Assembly: GCA_046348835.1 (NCBI GenBank)
Contig: JAXMDM010000002.1
Location: forward strand, 496,001 to 560,000
Source of the DNA: Defluviicoccus sp046348835
GTDB lineage: Bacteria; Pseudomonadota; Alphaproteobacteria; Rhodospirillales; Defluviicoccaceae
Length of the DNA stretch: 64,000 nucleotides
Direction of reading: 5' to 3'
The notes beneath the pieces were generated by a model, which searched no databases, had not been told where the DNA came from, and worked only from the letters and a program-made list of their open reading frames with translations. This document shows, piece after piece, positions 35,208 to 44,323 of this stretch. Positions within the stretch are counted from its first letter, which is position 1. Each line of letters begins with the position of its first letter. The position numbers and the translations under genes are program-made.

Positions 35208-36608
35208 CTAAGCATGGCGGGCCATCCGTCTTTCCGGTGTCTCCTCGGCCGTGGCGGGCATGGGCCGATCATCGCCGTGGTGATCCAGCAAAAGGTTGGC
35301 AAGGGCGAAGAGCAGCCGGCGCGAGCCCCTGTAGCCGACGGAAACGGCGTGGGCGCTGCCGATGCGATCGAAGATCGGGAAGCCGATCCGATAGAGCGGG
35401 CGGCCGAGATTGCGGGCGAGGGCGGCCGCGTGGGAGCTGGCGAGGATGAGGTCGGCGTCGTCCGACGCCTGCTCCAGGTCGTCCAGGTCGCCGATGACAA
35501 CCCGCGCTGCAGGCACCCGCGCGGTCGCTGGCGAATGGCTCGTCGTCACCGCGGCGGAAATGCGGGCACCGACATCCGTCACCAACCCTGCCATCGCCAG
35601 CAGCAGATCCGGCTCGGCGGCGATGGCGACGGTGGCGCGGTTGAAGGGAAAATGGGCGTCGAGCATGGCGTCGACGAGACGGCTGCGGTCGCGCTTCAGC
35701 CGATCGGACGGCGGTCGGCCGGAGACCTCCATCAGGGTTGCCACCAGCGCATCGACGGCTTCGAGGCCGGTGGCCGAGCGGAACAGCCGATAGGGAACGC
35801 CGGTGTGCGCCTGCAGGGCCTCGGCCGGGGCGCGCATCTGCTCGCCGATGGCGATGGTCATGGCGGCGCGGCCCAGGCCCTCGATCTCGGCCCGCGACGC
35901 ACCACCCAGCGAGGTGGGGACGTGCTGCGGCGGCACCCAGCCGTCGAGCGAACGGGAGAGATCGGGAACGACGGCGGTGCGCAGGCCGAAGCCTTCGATC
36001 AGGTCGCGCAGTTCCTCCACGTCGCCCGGGGTCAGATGGCTGCCGGGGAGCAGGTTGACCTGACGCAGCGTCCGCTTGCCGCCGCCGGCCGGCACCAGCG
36101 TGGTGACGATCTCCTTCACCGCCGCGCTCCACCCGGCCTCGATGCTGCCGGCATAGTCGGGGGTGGACACGGAGACCACGGCCAGGTCCGCCCATTCCGG
36201 GTGGCGCTCGCGGATCAGCTTCAGATCGCCCGCCATGTCCTCGCCGCGGGTCTCGGTCAGCGCGGTGGAGCACAGGCCGATGATCTGCGGCTTGGCCCGG
36301 GCGAACAGGTTGCCGATCGCCCCCTCGACGTGGTCGGCGCCGCCCAGGATGGTCGAGATCTCGTTCATCGCCGTCGTCTGCAGCGGGATCGCTTCGCGGA
36401 AATGGCGCACCATAAGGACCAGCGCGAAGGCGGTGCAGCCCTGGCTGCCGTGGAACAGCGGGATCGCCCGGTCGAGGCCGAGGAAAGCCAGCGCCGCGCC
36501 GAGGGCCGGGCTCGACTTCAAGGGGTTGACCGTGCAGGCCTTGCCGTTGGCGACGATCTCGGCGGCGGGGCTTTCGTCGCCGGGAGGATTGAAGCCGGCC
36601 GTTGTCAT
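35208..36608 (-). CDS. nifN: FeMo-cofactor scaffold subunit NifN
   Basis: NifN pairs with NifE to form the scaffold on which FeMo-cofactor matures. The 466-residue protein resembles NifK: NGKACTVNPLKSSPALGAALAFLGL, FHGSQGCTAFALVLMVRHF and IGLCSTALTETRGEDM, with the Cys residues that support the P-cluster-like site. The ATG overlaps the nifE stop as ATGA. Confidence 0.94.
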   Translation of the reverse strand: MTTAGFNPPGDESPAAEIVANGKACTVNPLKSSPALGAALAFLGLDRAIPLFHGSQGCTAFALVLMVRHFREAIPLQTTAMNEISTILGGADHVEGAIGNLFARAKPQIIGLCSTALTETRGEDMAGDLKLIRERHPEWADLAVVSVSTPDYAGSIEAGWSAAVKEIVTTLVPAGGGKRTLRQVNLLPGSHLTPGDVEELRDLIEGFGLRTAVVPDLSRSLDGWVPPQHVPTSLGGASRAEIEGLGRAAMTIAIGEQMRAPAEALQAHTGVPYRLFRSATGLEAVDALVATLMEVSGRPPSDRLKRDRSRLVDAMLDAHFPFNRATVAIAAEPDLLLAMAGLVTDVGARISAAVTTSHSPATARVPAARVVIGDLDDLEQASDDADLILASSHAAALARNLGRPLYRIGFPIFDRIGSAHAVSVGYRGSRRLLFALANLLLDHHGDDRPMPATAEETPERRMARHA

Positions 36609-37990
36609 CGCTGCGCCTCCCACGGGGCCGGCCGCCGGGTATGCCGCCACACCGGGTTGGTGAACTCGGCGTCGATGCTGTCGGCGAACCCGAGCATGCC
36701 GTCGTAGCCGGCGTAGGCGTGGTGGCGTTCCTGGTTGATGTCGAGCCAGGGGGTGCGGGTCTTCAGGGCGACGAACTGGGTGCGGCCACCCGACATCAGG
36801 ATGTCGGCCTCACCCCCCGCCAGCATCCGCCACAGCTCCTTCGGCGGGATCTGGTCGACCATCGGCGCGTCGTCGCCCATGATCCGGCGGATGCGGTCCT
36901 TGTCCTCGTCGGTCGACTTGCGGACCGAGGTGGAGACGACGACCATCCCCAGCTCGTGCAAGGCGCCGATCATCGCCCACGACTTGACGCCGCCGGTGTA
37001 GAGCAGCACCCGCTTGCCTTCCAGGCGGGCGCGGTAGGGGGCGAGCGCCGCCGTGGCCTTTGCCGACTCATCGCTGGTGACCTGTTCGGCGCGGGTGAGG
37101 AGTTCCGCCGGCGCGCCCCGCTCCACCAGCATGCGGGCCAGTGTCAGCAGCGAGGTGGTCGTCCCGCCGATGCCGTAGAACGAGCCCTCGAAGAAGGGGA
37201 TGCCGAAGCGCGTTTCCATCTTGCGAGCGAGCGAGACCAGCGCCTGGCTGCAGACGACCATGTTCACCCGCGCCCGATGCGCGGTGCAGACGTCGGCGTA
37301 GCGGGCGTCGCCGGTGATCGACGCGAGGATGCGGATGCCGATACGGGCGAAGAGCGGCCGGATGTGCTCGATCTCGCCGGCGACGTTGTATTCGCCGAGG
37401 AGGTTGACGTCGAAGGGGGTGGCGGTCTCCGGTTCGCGGCTGCCGATGACACGGTCGAGCAGGGCGTCGCCGGCGAGCTTGTTGCCGAAGTTCTTCGAGC
37501 CGGCGAAGCCCGGCGCCACCACCGGGATCACCGGCGTGGCGAGCCGCTTCGCCGCTTCCGCACAGACGGCTTCCACGTGGTGGCCGGTCAGCGCCGGCAC
37601 GCAGGTGACGTAGACGAAGACGGCCGGCGGCCGGTGCCGCTCGACGATCTCCTTGATCGCCCGGTAGAGCTTCTTTTCGCCGCCGTGGATGATGTCGAGT
37701 TCGGAGAGATCGGTGGTGAACCCGGAGCGGTAGAGGGTGGGCCCGGTGGAGCCGACGTTGCGGCTGTTCCAGGAGTTCCCCTCGCAGGCGATCGGGCCAT
37801 GGACCAGATGCGCCGCGTCGGTGATCGGCTGCAGGGCGATCTTGGCGCCGTCGAAGGCGCAGCCGCCCGCCGCCGCGCCGGGGGTCAGCGTCTTCGCCGA
37901 GCAGCCCTGCCGTCGCTCCTTCGCCGTCTTCGCCTGATTGACGGCGCATCCCGGCTCGTTGAACGCCTTGGTCAATTTGTCGGTCAACAT
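36605..37990 (-). CDS. nifE: FeMo-cofactor scaffold subunit NifE
   Basis: This 461-residue NifD-like scaffold subunit contains MLTDKLTKAFNEPGCAVNQ, VHGPIACEGNSWNSR, YVTCVPALTGHHVEAVCAEA and GIPFFEGSFYGIGGTTTSL. I chose the ATG at 37990 preceded by GGAGAG. It begins 112 bp after nifK on the same strand; I find no GG-N10-GC promoter in the gap, so read-through from nifHDK is likely, but another promoter type cannot be excluded. Confidence 0.94.
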   Translation of the reverse strand: MLTDKLTKAFNEPGCAVNQAKTAKERRQGCSAKTLTPGAAAGGCAFDGAKIALQPITDAAHLVHGPIACEGNSWNSRNVGSTGPTLYRSGFTTDLSELDIIHGGEKKLYRAIKEIVERHRPPAVFVYVTCVPALTGHHVEAVCAEAAKRLATPVIPVVAPGFAGSKNFGNKLAGDALLDRVIGSREPETATPFDVNLLGEYNVAGEIEHIRPLFARIGIRILASITGDARYADVCTAHRARVNMVVCSQALVSLARKMETRFGIPFFEGSFYGIGGTTTSLLTLARMLVERGAPAELLTRAEQVTSDESAKATAALAPYRARLEGKRVLLYTGGVKSWAMIGALHELGMVVVSTSVRKSTDEDKDRIRRIMGDDAPMVDQIPPKELWRMLAGGEADILMSGGRTQFVALKTRTPWLDINQERHHAYAGYDGMLGFADSIDAEFTNPVWRHTRRPAPWEAQR

Positions 37991-38102
37991 CCGGCTCTCC
38001 ACGCTCTGTGCCGCGACAGGATCCCCGCGTGACGGCGCCATCCAAGCGCGAGAGGAAGGAGACGGACGGCGCGCACGCGGGGACGCGGAGCCACGGCGGC
38101 CC

Positions 38103-39644
38103 CTAGCGGGTGAGATCGAACGAGATGTCGGTCTCGCCCGCCTTGTCTGTCGCCCGATCGAGGTCGTCGAAGATGCGGTCGAGAATGCGGACCAGCACCT
38201 GCAGACCGCCCTGGTAGCCCCAGGTCGGGAAGCGATGGTGGTGGTGGCGATCGAAGATCGGGAAGGTCAGCCGGATCAGCGGCACGCCGCAGTCGCGCTC
38301 CAGGTATTTGCCGTAGCTGGAGCCGATCATCAGGTCGGCCGGCTCGGTGTGGAGGAGCGAGCGCAGGTGCCAGAGGTCCTTGCCCGGCCACACCTGGCCG
38401 CGCTTGCCGAAGGGCGAGGAGTCGAGCAGCGCCTTCACCTTCTTCGCCCAGATCTTGGTGCCGTTGGTGGCGAGCACGTGCAGCGGCTCCGCCCCCACCT
38501 CGAGCAGGAAGCGGGTCATGCCGAGGCAGAAATCGGGATCACCGAAGATGGCGAAGGTCTTGCCGTGCAGGTAGGCCTGGGAGTCGGTCATGGCGTCGAC
38601 CAGCCGGCCGCGCTCCAGCTCCAGCGCTTCCGGGATCGGCTTGCCGGTGACCTCCGAGAGCTTCATCAACAGCTCGTCGGTGGCGCCGACGCCGAGCGGA
38701 TAGTTGAAGGCCGCGGTCTCCTGGCCCTTGTCCTTGAACATCGCCAGGGACTTTTTGCTGCAGTACTGCTGCAGCGAGATCGTCGCCTTGGCATTCAGCG
38801 CCGCCTTGGTCTCGTCGATGGAGGTTCCGCCGGAATACATGCGGAAGGTCCCGTCGGCCGGGGTGTCGTAGGTATCCGACGCATCGCTGAGGATGGTCGC
38901 CTCGATCCCCATCAGCGCCAGGATCCGCTTCAACTCGCGGTTGTTGCCGACGCAGTAGCCGTCGAAGCCGGGAATGATGTTGATGCCGTCGCCGCCCTCC
39001 TGACGCTCCAGGCCCTGCCAGAAGTGGTTGAGGATGCCGGCCAGCATGTTGTCGTAGCCGTCGACGTGGCTGCCCTGGAAGGAAGGGGTGTGGGCATAGG
39101 GGACATCGAAGTCCGCCGGCACCGCCCCCTGCTGTTTGGCCTTGGCGATGAACGCCTGCAGATCGTCGCCGATGACTTCCGCCATGCAGGTGGTGGAGAC
39201 GGCGATCACCTTCGGCTTGTAGAGGGTGTGGGAGTTGGTGAGGCCTTCGATCATGTTGGCGAGCCCGCCGAAGACCGCCGCATCCTCGGTCATGTTGGAG
39301 GACACCGCCGACGATGGTTCCTTGAAGTGGCGTGACAGGTGCGACCGGTAGTAGGCGGCGCAGCCCTGCGAGCCGTGGACGAAGGACAAGGTGTCGGCGA
39401 AGCCGGCGGCGCAGAAGACGGCACCCAGCGGCTGGCAGGCTTTGGCCGGGTTCACCGACAGCGCCTCGCGCGCCAGGTTCTTTTCGCGGTAATCCCAGGA
39501 CTTGGTCCATTCGTCGATTTCGGCGATCTTCTCCTCGGGCACCCGGCATTCGAACTCTTCACGCTTGCGGGCGAACATCTCCTGGTATTCGGGCTCCTTG
39601 AACAAGGAGACGTGGTCTTTGATCTGGTTGGCGGACTGGGGCAT
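38103..39644 (-). CDS. nifK: Nitrogenase molybdenum-iron protein beta chain NifK
   Basis: This 513-residue beta subunit of the MoFe protein contains NPAKACQPLGAVFCAAGF, FVHGSQGCAAYYRSHLSRHF and VSTTCMAEVIGDDLQAF, with the P-cluster cysteines. Its N-terminal extension (SANQIKDHVSLFKEPEYQ) wraps around the alpha subunit in known structures. A strong AAGGAG lies before the ATG. The gap of 125 bp to nifD holds a hairpin. Confidence 0.96.
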   Translation of the reverse strand: MPQSANQIKDHVSLFKEPEYQEMFARKREEFECRVPEEKIAEIDEWTKSWDYREKNLAREALSVNPAKACQPLGAVFCAAGFADTLSFVHGSQGCAAYYRSHLSRHFKEPSSAVSSNMTEDAAVFGGLANMIEGLTNSHTLYKPKVIAVSTTCMAEVIGDDLQAFIAKAKQQGAVPADFDVPYAHTPSFQGSHVDGYDNMLAGILNHFWQGLERQEGGDGINIIPGFDGYCVGNNRELKRILALMGIEATILSDASDTYDTPADGTFRMYSGGTSIDETKAALNAKATISLQQYCSKKSLAMFKDKGQETAAFNYPLGVGATDELLMKLSEVTGKPIPEALELERGRLVDAMTDSQAYLHGKTFAIFGDPDFCLGMTRFLLEVGAEPLHVLATNGTKIWAKKVKALLDSSPFGKRGQVWPGKDLWHLRSLLHTEPADLMIGSSYGKYLERDCGVPLIRLTFPIFDRHHHHRFPTWGYQGGLQVLVRILDRIFDDLDRATDKAGETDISFDLTR

Positions 39645-39732
39645 CGGTGGCTCCTTCCGGCACACGCCGGGATTTCGCGCGGCAACTCTCGTGCTGTTGC
39701 GGGCGTCTGGATCTTGGGGCCTCGGCTCCTGC

Positions 39733-39757
39733 CACCCTCCCCGCGTCGGAGAGGGTG
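39733..39757. repeat. Palindromic hairpin between nifD and nifK
   Basis: CACCCTC (39733-39739) pairs with GAGGGTG (39751-39757) around an 11-base loop, in a 125-bp gap with several other GC-rich palindromic bits. It has no T run. It looks like a REP-type extragenic palindrome, which could stabilise the nifHD transcript or give unequal expression. No second copy was found in this window by eye. Confidence 0.4.
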
Positions 39758-39769
39758 CGGGAGCGAAGC

Positions 39770-41245
39770 TCAGGCGGCGGCCGGCGTCGTCTTCCAGGGC
39801 GCCTTGTAGAGGCCCCAGGTCGGGCTGTTCACCGCCATGTCCATGTCGCGGGCGAACACGGCGAAGCCGTCATAGCCGTGGTAGGGACCGGAGTAGTCCC
39901 ATGAGTGGAGCTGGCGGAACGGCACCCCGGCCTTTTGCGTCGCGTACTTCTCCTTGATGCCGGAGCCCACCAGGTCGGGCCGGATTCGTTCGATGAACTT
40001 TTCCAGCTCGTAGGCGGTCACGTCGTCGTAGATCAGCGTGCCGTCCTTCACGTAGTCCATGGTCCGCTGGTAGTCGTCCTTGTGGGCGAACTCGTAGCCG
40101 GCGCCGACGATCTGCATGCCGAGATCTTCGTAGGCGTTGACCATGTGCCGGGGCCTGAGGCCGCCGACGTAGAGCATCACCTTCTTGCCGCCGAGGCGCG
40201 GCTTGTAGGTCTCGATGACCGCCTTCGCCAAAGGCGTGTACTTCTCGATGACCCTCTCGGCACCTTCCTTGATCTTGTCGTCGAAATGCTCGGCGATCGC
40301 CCTCAGCGACGCCTCGATCCGCGACGGACCGAAGAAGTTGAACTCGAGCCAGGGGGTCGCATGCTTCTCTTCCATGTGCCGGGCGATGTAATTCATCGAC
40401 CGATAGCAGTGGATGAGATTGAGCTTGCCGCGGGGGGCCCGCTCCAGCTCGGCCAGGGTCGAGTCGCCGGTCCATGAGGCGATGACCCTGAGGCCCATTT
40501 CCTCCAGAAGCTTGCGGGACGCCCAGGCGTCGCCGCCGATGTTGTAATCGCCGATGACGACCACGTCGTAGGGCGTGCTGACGAAAGAGTCGTCCTTGGT
40601 CTCCCGCCCGAACACGTAGTCGCGGACGGCGTCGTTGGCGATGTGGTGGCCGAGCGACTGGGAGACGCCGCGGAAGCCCTCGCAGCGCACCGGCACCACC
40701 GGTTTGTCCAGTTGCGCCGACTTCTCCTTGGCCACCGCCTCGATGTCGTCGCCGATCAGCCCCACCGGGCACTCGGACATCACCGAGATGCCCTTGTTCA
40801 GGGGAAACAGCACCTCGATCTCGTCGATCATCGCCTTCAGCTTCTTGTCGCCGCCGAAAACGATGTCCTTCTCCTGGAAGTCGGAGGTGAACTGCATGGT
40901 GCCGAACGAGTCGACGCCGGTGAGGCCGACGTAGTAGTTGCGCCGCTGCGACCACGAGTACTGGCCGCAGCCGACCGGACCGTGGGAGATGTGGACCATG
41001 TCCTTGACCGGTCCCCAGACGACGCCCTTGGAGCCGGCGTAGGCACAGCCGCGGATCGACATCACGCCCGGGATGGACTTGATGTTGGACTTCACCCCGC
41101 AGTCGGACGCGCCTTCAGTGCTGACGGCGAGATGCTTGGCGCGCTTCTTCGCCGTCTTCTCCGGGTAAGCCTCAAGAACTTCCTTGATCAGGTTCTCGTG
41201 GAATTCCTTATCGTTCTTGTAGTCGATGGTTTTGATCACGCTCAT
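39770..41245 (-). CDS. nifD: Nitrogenase molybdenum-iron protein alpha chain NifD
   Basis: This 491-residue alpha subunit holds FeMo-cofactor. Cofactor ligands are Cys280 (IHCYRSMNYI) and His447 (FRQLHSWDYSGPY), with His200 in SQSLGHHIAND near the substrate face. P-cluster cysteines are Cys67, Cys93 and Cys159. The pattern is that of the Mo enzyme rather than VnfD or AnfD. It follows nifH by 30 bp. Confidence 0.97.
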   Translation of the reverse strand: MSVIKTIDYKNDKEFHENLIKEVLEAYPEKTAKKRAKHLAVSTEGASDCGVKSNIKSIPGVMSIRGCAYAGSKGVVWGPVKDMVHISHGPVGCGQYSWSQRRNYYVGLTGVDSFGTMQFTSDFQEKDIVFGGDKKLKAMIDEIEVLFPLNKGISVMSECPVGLIGDDIEAVAKEKSAQLDKPVVPVRCEGFRGVSQSLGHHIANDAVRDYVFGRETKDDSFVSTPYDVVVIGDYNIGGDAWASRKLLEEMGLRVIASWTGDSTLAELERAPRGKLNLIHCYRSMNYIARHMEEKHATPWLEFNFFGPSRIEASLRAIAEHFDDKIKEGAERVIEKYTPLAKAVIETYKPRLGGKKVMLYVGGLRPRHMVNAYEDLGMQIVGAGYEFAHKDDYQRTMDYVKDGTLIYDDVTAYELEKFIERIRPDLVGSGIKEKYATQKAGVPFRQLHSWDYSGPYHGYDGFAVFARDMDMAVNSPTWGLYKAPWKTTPAAA

Positions 41246-41275
41246 GGCGCCGATCCTCCGTAAGCAGGGCGGTTG

Positions 41276-42175
41276 TTACGCGGCAGCTACCCGCTTCAAC
41301 GCCGCTTCTTTGGCTTCGAGTTCGGCAATCATCTGCTCGTCGGACTTGATGATGCCGAAGTCCATCAGCATGTCCTCGAGCTCTTCCATGCTCACCGGCG
41401 TCGGGATGACGCCCTTGCCGCAGTTGGCGTGAATCTTCTTCGCCAGCGTGCGGTACTCTTCCGCCTGGGGATGGTCGGGCTGGTACTGGATCACCGTCAT
41501 CCGCCGGAGTTCGGCGTGCTGGACGACGTTGTCGCGCGGCACGAAGTGGATCAGCTTGGTGCCGAGCTTCTTCGCCATCGCTTCCGACAGGTCGACCTCG
41601 CGGTCGGTCATCCGCGAGTTGCAGATCAGGCCGCCGAGGCGGACGCTGCCGGTCGTTGCGTACTTGAGGATGCCCTTCGAGATGTTGTTGCAGGCGTAGA
41701 GCGCCATCATCTCACCGGACATGACGATGTAGATTTCCTGCGCCTTGTTCTCGCGGATCGGCATGGCGAAACCGCCGCAGACCACGTCGCCCAGGACGTC
41801 GTAGGAGATGTAGTCCATGTCGTCGTAGGCGCCGTTCTCTTCGAGGAAGTTGATGGCGGTGATGACGCCGCGGCCGGCGCAGCCAACGCCCGGTTCCGGG
41901 CCGCCCGACTCGACGCAGTGGATGCCGTTGAAGCCGACGCGGACCACCTCTTCCGGCTCCAGGTCCTCGACCGAGCCTTTCTCCGCGGCCATCTGCAACA
42001 CCGAGAGCTGGGCCTTGGAATTGAGGATCAGCCGGGTCGAGTCCGCCTTCGGGTCGCAGCCGACGATGAGGATCTTCTGTCCCATCTCGGCCAGCGCCAC
42101 CAGCGTATTCTGCGATGTGGTCGACTTGCCGATGCCGCCTTTTCCGTAAAAGGCTATCTGGCGTAGTGCGGTCAT
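41276..42175 (-). CDS. nifH: Nitrogenase iron protein NifH
   Basis: This 299-residue Fe protein, a homodimeric ATPase, transfers electrons from ferredoxin to the MoFe protein. It has Walker A GKGGIGKST (residues 11-19), [4Fe-4S] ligands Cys99 and Cys133 (VVCGGFAMP), and Arg102 in GCAGRGVITA, the residue that DraT ADP-ribosylates to switch nitrogenase off. The draT and draG genes lie just upstream on the other strand. Expression should depend on sigma-54 and NifA through the promoter at 42233-42248 and the two activator sites beyond it. Confidence 0.98.
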   Translation of the reverse strand: MTALRQIAFYGKGGIGKSTTSQNTLVALAEMGQKILIVGCDPKADSTRLILNSKAQLSVLQMAAEKGSVEDLEPEEVVRVGFNGIHCVESGGPEPGVGCAGRGVITAINFLEENGAYDDMDYISYDVLGDVVCGGFAMPIRENKAQEIYIVMSGEMMALYACNNISKGILKYATTGSVRLGGLICNSRMTDREVDLSEAMAKKLGTKLIHFVPRDNVVQHAELRRMTVIQYQPDHPQAEEYRTLAKKIHANCGKGVIPTPVSMEELEDMLMDFGIIKSDEQMIAELEAKEAALKRVAAA

Positions 42176-42232
42176 TGGTGCACTCCTCTCGCTTTCGAAA
42201 TCCCATGGGCGTTGCGCCCTTAGCGAGCAGAT

Positions 42233-42248
42233 TGCAAGGCTCGTGCCA
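42233..42248 (-). promoter_or_regulatory. Sigma-54 promoter of nifHDK
   Basis: On the minus strand the site is TGGCACG-AGCC-TTGCA, a perfect consensus. The predicted transcript start is near 42222, leaving a leader of about 47 bases. The spacer upstream toward the NifA sites is AT-rich, as expected for an IHF-bent region. Confidence 0.93.
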
Positions 42249-42318
42249 TCGCCTCATAGGCCGATAAATATGTTGAATTACATCTAGTTAGCGGATGGGC
42301 CGGCGACGCGAGAGGGGG

Positions 42319-42334
42319 TGTTGCGAACCCGACA
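42319..42334. promoter_or_regulatory. NifA upstream activator sequence 1 (nifH-draT gap)
   Basis: TGT-N10-ACA, centred about 105 bases upstream of the predicted nifH start. It is also about 120 bases before the candidate draT promoter, so it could serve both directions. Confidence 0.82.
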
Positions 42335-42347
42335 ATTCGCGACACTC

Positions 42348-42363
42348 TGTCCGAACCGGGACA
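42348..42363. promoter_or_regulatory. NifA upstream activator sequence 2 (nifH-draT gap)
   Basis: Second TGT-N10-ACA site, 29 bases from the first centre to centre, close to three helical turns, so both would face the same side of the DNA. Confidence 0.82.
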
Positions 42364-42444
42364 GCTGCGGCGGGTCTTTCGCGGCCGCGGACAAGGTCGC
42401 GGCGGGGCTACGGCGGAGGCGGAGCGACGAGCGAGCCCAAAACT

Positions 42445-42459
42445 TGGCCCGGCCCTTGC
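42445..42459 (+). promoter_or_regulatory. Candidate sigma-54 promoter of draTG
   Basis: TGGCCCG-GCCC-TTGC on the plus strand has GG and GC exactly 10 bases apart and differs from consensus only at the fifth base. The predicted start is near 42471, 23 bases before the draT ATG. It lies about 90-120 bases from the two NifA sites. Part of the match comes from GC-rich composition, so it needs testing. Confidence 0.55.
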
Positions 42460-42493
42460 TTTGCGGTGGCAAAGGGCAGGGACCGGTCTTGCG

Positions 42494-43324
42494 ATGGAAG
42501 GAGCGGCGAAAGACAGAGGAGTCTGGCAGCGGGGCGGCGGCGGCAACCTGATCGGCATTCCGACCGGGTTCTTTGCCAGCACCGCCTTCAATGCCATGTC
42601 GCCGCGGGTGCACATCGCCGGGGTGCGCGAGACCAACATCGATCTGTTCCGGCGGCTTGCCGAAGCCGGTAGCGTTGCCGACGCGGCCGACATATTTGTC
42701 GCCTATACGACGGCCATGTTCGGTCTCGCCGCCGAGCTTCGGCGCGATGAGGGGGAAAACGTCGCCAGGCGCCACTACCACACCTCTTATCTGCGGCTGC
42801 TGCGCGGTTGGGCGTACGACTCCAACAGTCCGGAAGGGGCGGTCCTGAAGGGATGGGTAGAAGGCCGGTTCGGGCTGCTCCCCACCTTCCACAAGCAACC
42901 GCTCACCCATTTCACCTCCCCCGCCTGGGCCCGCTATGTCGAGGAGAAAATGGGCAGCCGCTTTCACAACAACGCCATCGCCAGCCAGTTGGACCTGCTC
43001 TACGAGTATGCCCAGTGGATACGCGCCCGCTTCTATCCCGATGACCGGCTGCTCCGCCTCTACCGGGGCGTCAACGACTTCGACGAGCATCCCATCATCG
43101 AGCGGCGGGCGAGGCGGCAGGTGGTGGTCCGTCTCAATAATCTCGTCTCGTTCACCTGCGAACGGGACATGGCGACGTGGTTCGGCGACTACATCCTCGA
43201 AGCCGATGTGCCGGCGGCGAAGGTCGTCTTCTTCAATGCCATGCTCCCTCGCCATGCCCTCAAGGGAGAGGGCGAGGTCCTGGTGATCGGCGGCGATTAT
43301 CTCGTCACCGCGTCCTATTACTGA
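42494..43324 (+). CDS. draT: NAD+--dinitrogen-reductase ADP-ribosyltransferase DraT
   Basis: DraT inactivates nitrogenase by attaching ADP-ribose to Arg102 of NifH when ammonium appears or energy falls. The 276-residue protein matches DraT: NLIGIPTGFFASTAFN, ETNIDLFRRLAEAG, FVAYTTAMFGLAAELRRDEGE, RRHYHTSYLRLLRGWAYDSN and YRGVNDFDEH. It is divergent from nifH, the order known in Azospirillum and Rhodospirillum. draG follows after 13 bp. I use the ATG at 42494; a TTG at 42461 is possible but overlaps the candidate promoter. Confidence 0.94.
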   Translation: MEGAAKDRGVWQRGGGGNLIGIPTGFFASTAFNAMSPRVHIAGVRETNIDLFRRLAEAGSVADAADIFVAYTTAMFGLAAELRRDEGENVARRHYHTSYLRLLRGWAYDSNSPEGAVLKGWVEGRFGLLPTFHKQPLTHFTSPAWARYVEEKMGSRFHNNAIASQLDLLYEYAQWIRARFYPDDRLLRLYRGVNDFDEHPIIERRARRQVVVRLNNLVSFTCERDMATWFGDYILEADVPAAKVVFFNAMLPRHALKGEGEVLVIGGDYLVTASYY

Positions 43325-43337
43325 TTACTGCTGATCG

Positions 43338-44258
43338 ATGCACTCGCCTCCTGTTTCGTACGCGAGCGATGACGGCATTCTCGATCGGGCCCTCGGCGCC
43401 TATCTCGGGTTCGCCGTCGGCGACGCGCTCGGCGCCACCGTCGAGTTCATGACCCCGACGGAGATCGCCCGCAAATACGGCGTGCACACGCGGATGATCG
43501 GCGGCGGCTGGCTGAAGCTGGCGGCGGGCCAGGTCACCGACGACACCGAGATGTCGCTGTGCGTCGGTCGGGCCATCATCCGCGCCGGCGACTGGGACCT
43601 GAAGGGCGTCTGCGACGAATTCGCCCTCTGGCTGAAGCGGGTCCCGGTGGACGTGGGCAATACCGTTCGCCGCGGTATCCGCCGCTACATCGTCGATGGG
43701 ACGATGACCGCCCCCTACCACGACGGCGACGCCGGCAACGGTGCCTGCATGCGCAATCTGCCGGTCGCCCTGGCGACCCTCGGCAATCCTGCGCAGTTCC
43801 AGGACTGGACCCTCGAGCAGTGCCACGTCACCCACAACCATCCCTTGTCGGATGCCGCGGCGCTTGCCTTCGGCCGGATGGTACAGCGCCTGGTGCTGGG
43901 CGGCGGCGTCACCAGCTGCCGCGAAGAAGCGAAGAGCTTACTGGCGAAACACCCTAATTTCCGCTTCGAGCGCTTTCGCGGCCCGTGCTCCGCCTACATC
44001 GTCGACACCGTCCGCATCGTTCTGCGGAACTACTTTCTGACCGACTCCATCCGCTCCTGCGTTACCGAGACGGTGAACGCCGGCGGCGACGCCGACACCG
44101 CCGGCGCCCTGGCGGGAATGCTGGCCGGCGCCACCTACGGCGCGGCGACCATGCCCGATGGCTGGCTGCGGCGGCTCGATCCGGCGATCAGTAAGGAAAT
44201 CACCTCGCAGGTGCCGGGGCTGCTGGCAATCGCCGATCGCTACAGCGGAGGCGGCTGA
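43338..44258 (+). CDS. draG: ADP-ribosyl-[dinitrogen reductase] hydrolase DraG
   Basis: DraG removes the ADP-ribose and reactivates NifH. The 306-residue protein has the di-manganese ADP-ribosylglycohydrolase motifs: GAYLGFAVGDALGATVEFM at the start, VTDDTEMSLCVGRA (metal-binding Asp pair and Glu), and NAGGDADTAGALAGMLAGA near residue 255 (second metal motif). DraG in relatives is controlled by membrane sequestration through GlnK and AmtB; neither gene is in this window. Confidence 0.95.
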   Translation: MHSPPVSYASDDGILDRALGAYLGFAVGDALGATVEFMTPTEIARKYGVHTRMIGGGWLKLAAGQVTDDTEMSLCVGRAIIRAGDWDLKGVCDEFALWLKRVPVDVGNTVRRGIRRYIVDGTMTAPYHDGDAGNGACMRNLPVALATLGNPAQFQDWTLEQCHVTHNHPLSDAAALAFGRMVQRLVLGGGVTSCREEAKSLLAKHPNFRFERFRGPCSAYIVDTVRIVLRNYFLTDSIRSCVTETVNAGGDADTAGALAGMLAGATYGAATMPDGWLRRLDPAISKEITSQVPGLLAIADRYSGGG

Positions 44259-44323
44259 GGGCCGGAGGGCCGATGGTTATGGCCCGCCGCCGGCCCGCCC
44301 GCGGTTGGAGAGCCTCGCCGCGC

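Noticed and set aside
38000..38100. Possible sigma-54 promoter before nifE
   Set aside because: A TGGC occurs in the right area, but the GC at the required 10-base distance is missing.
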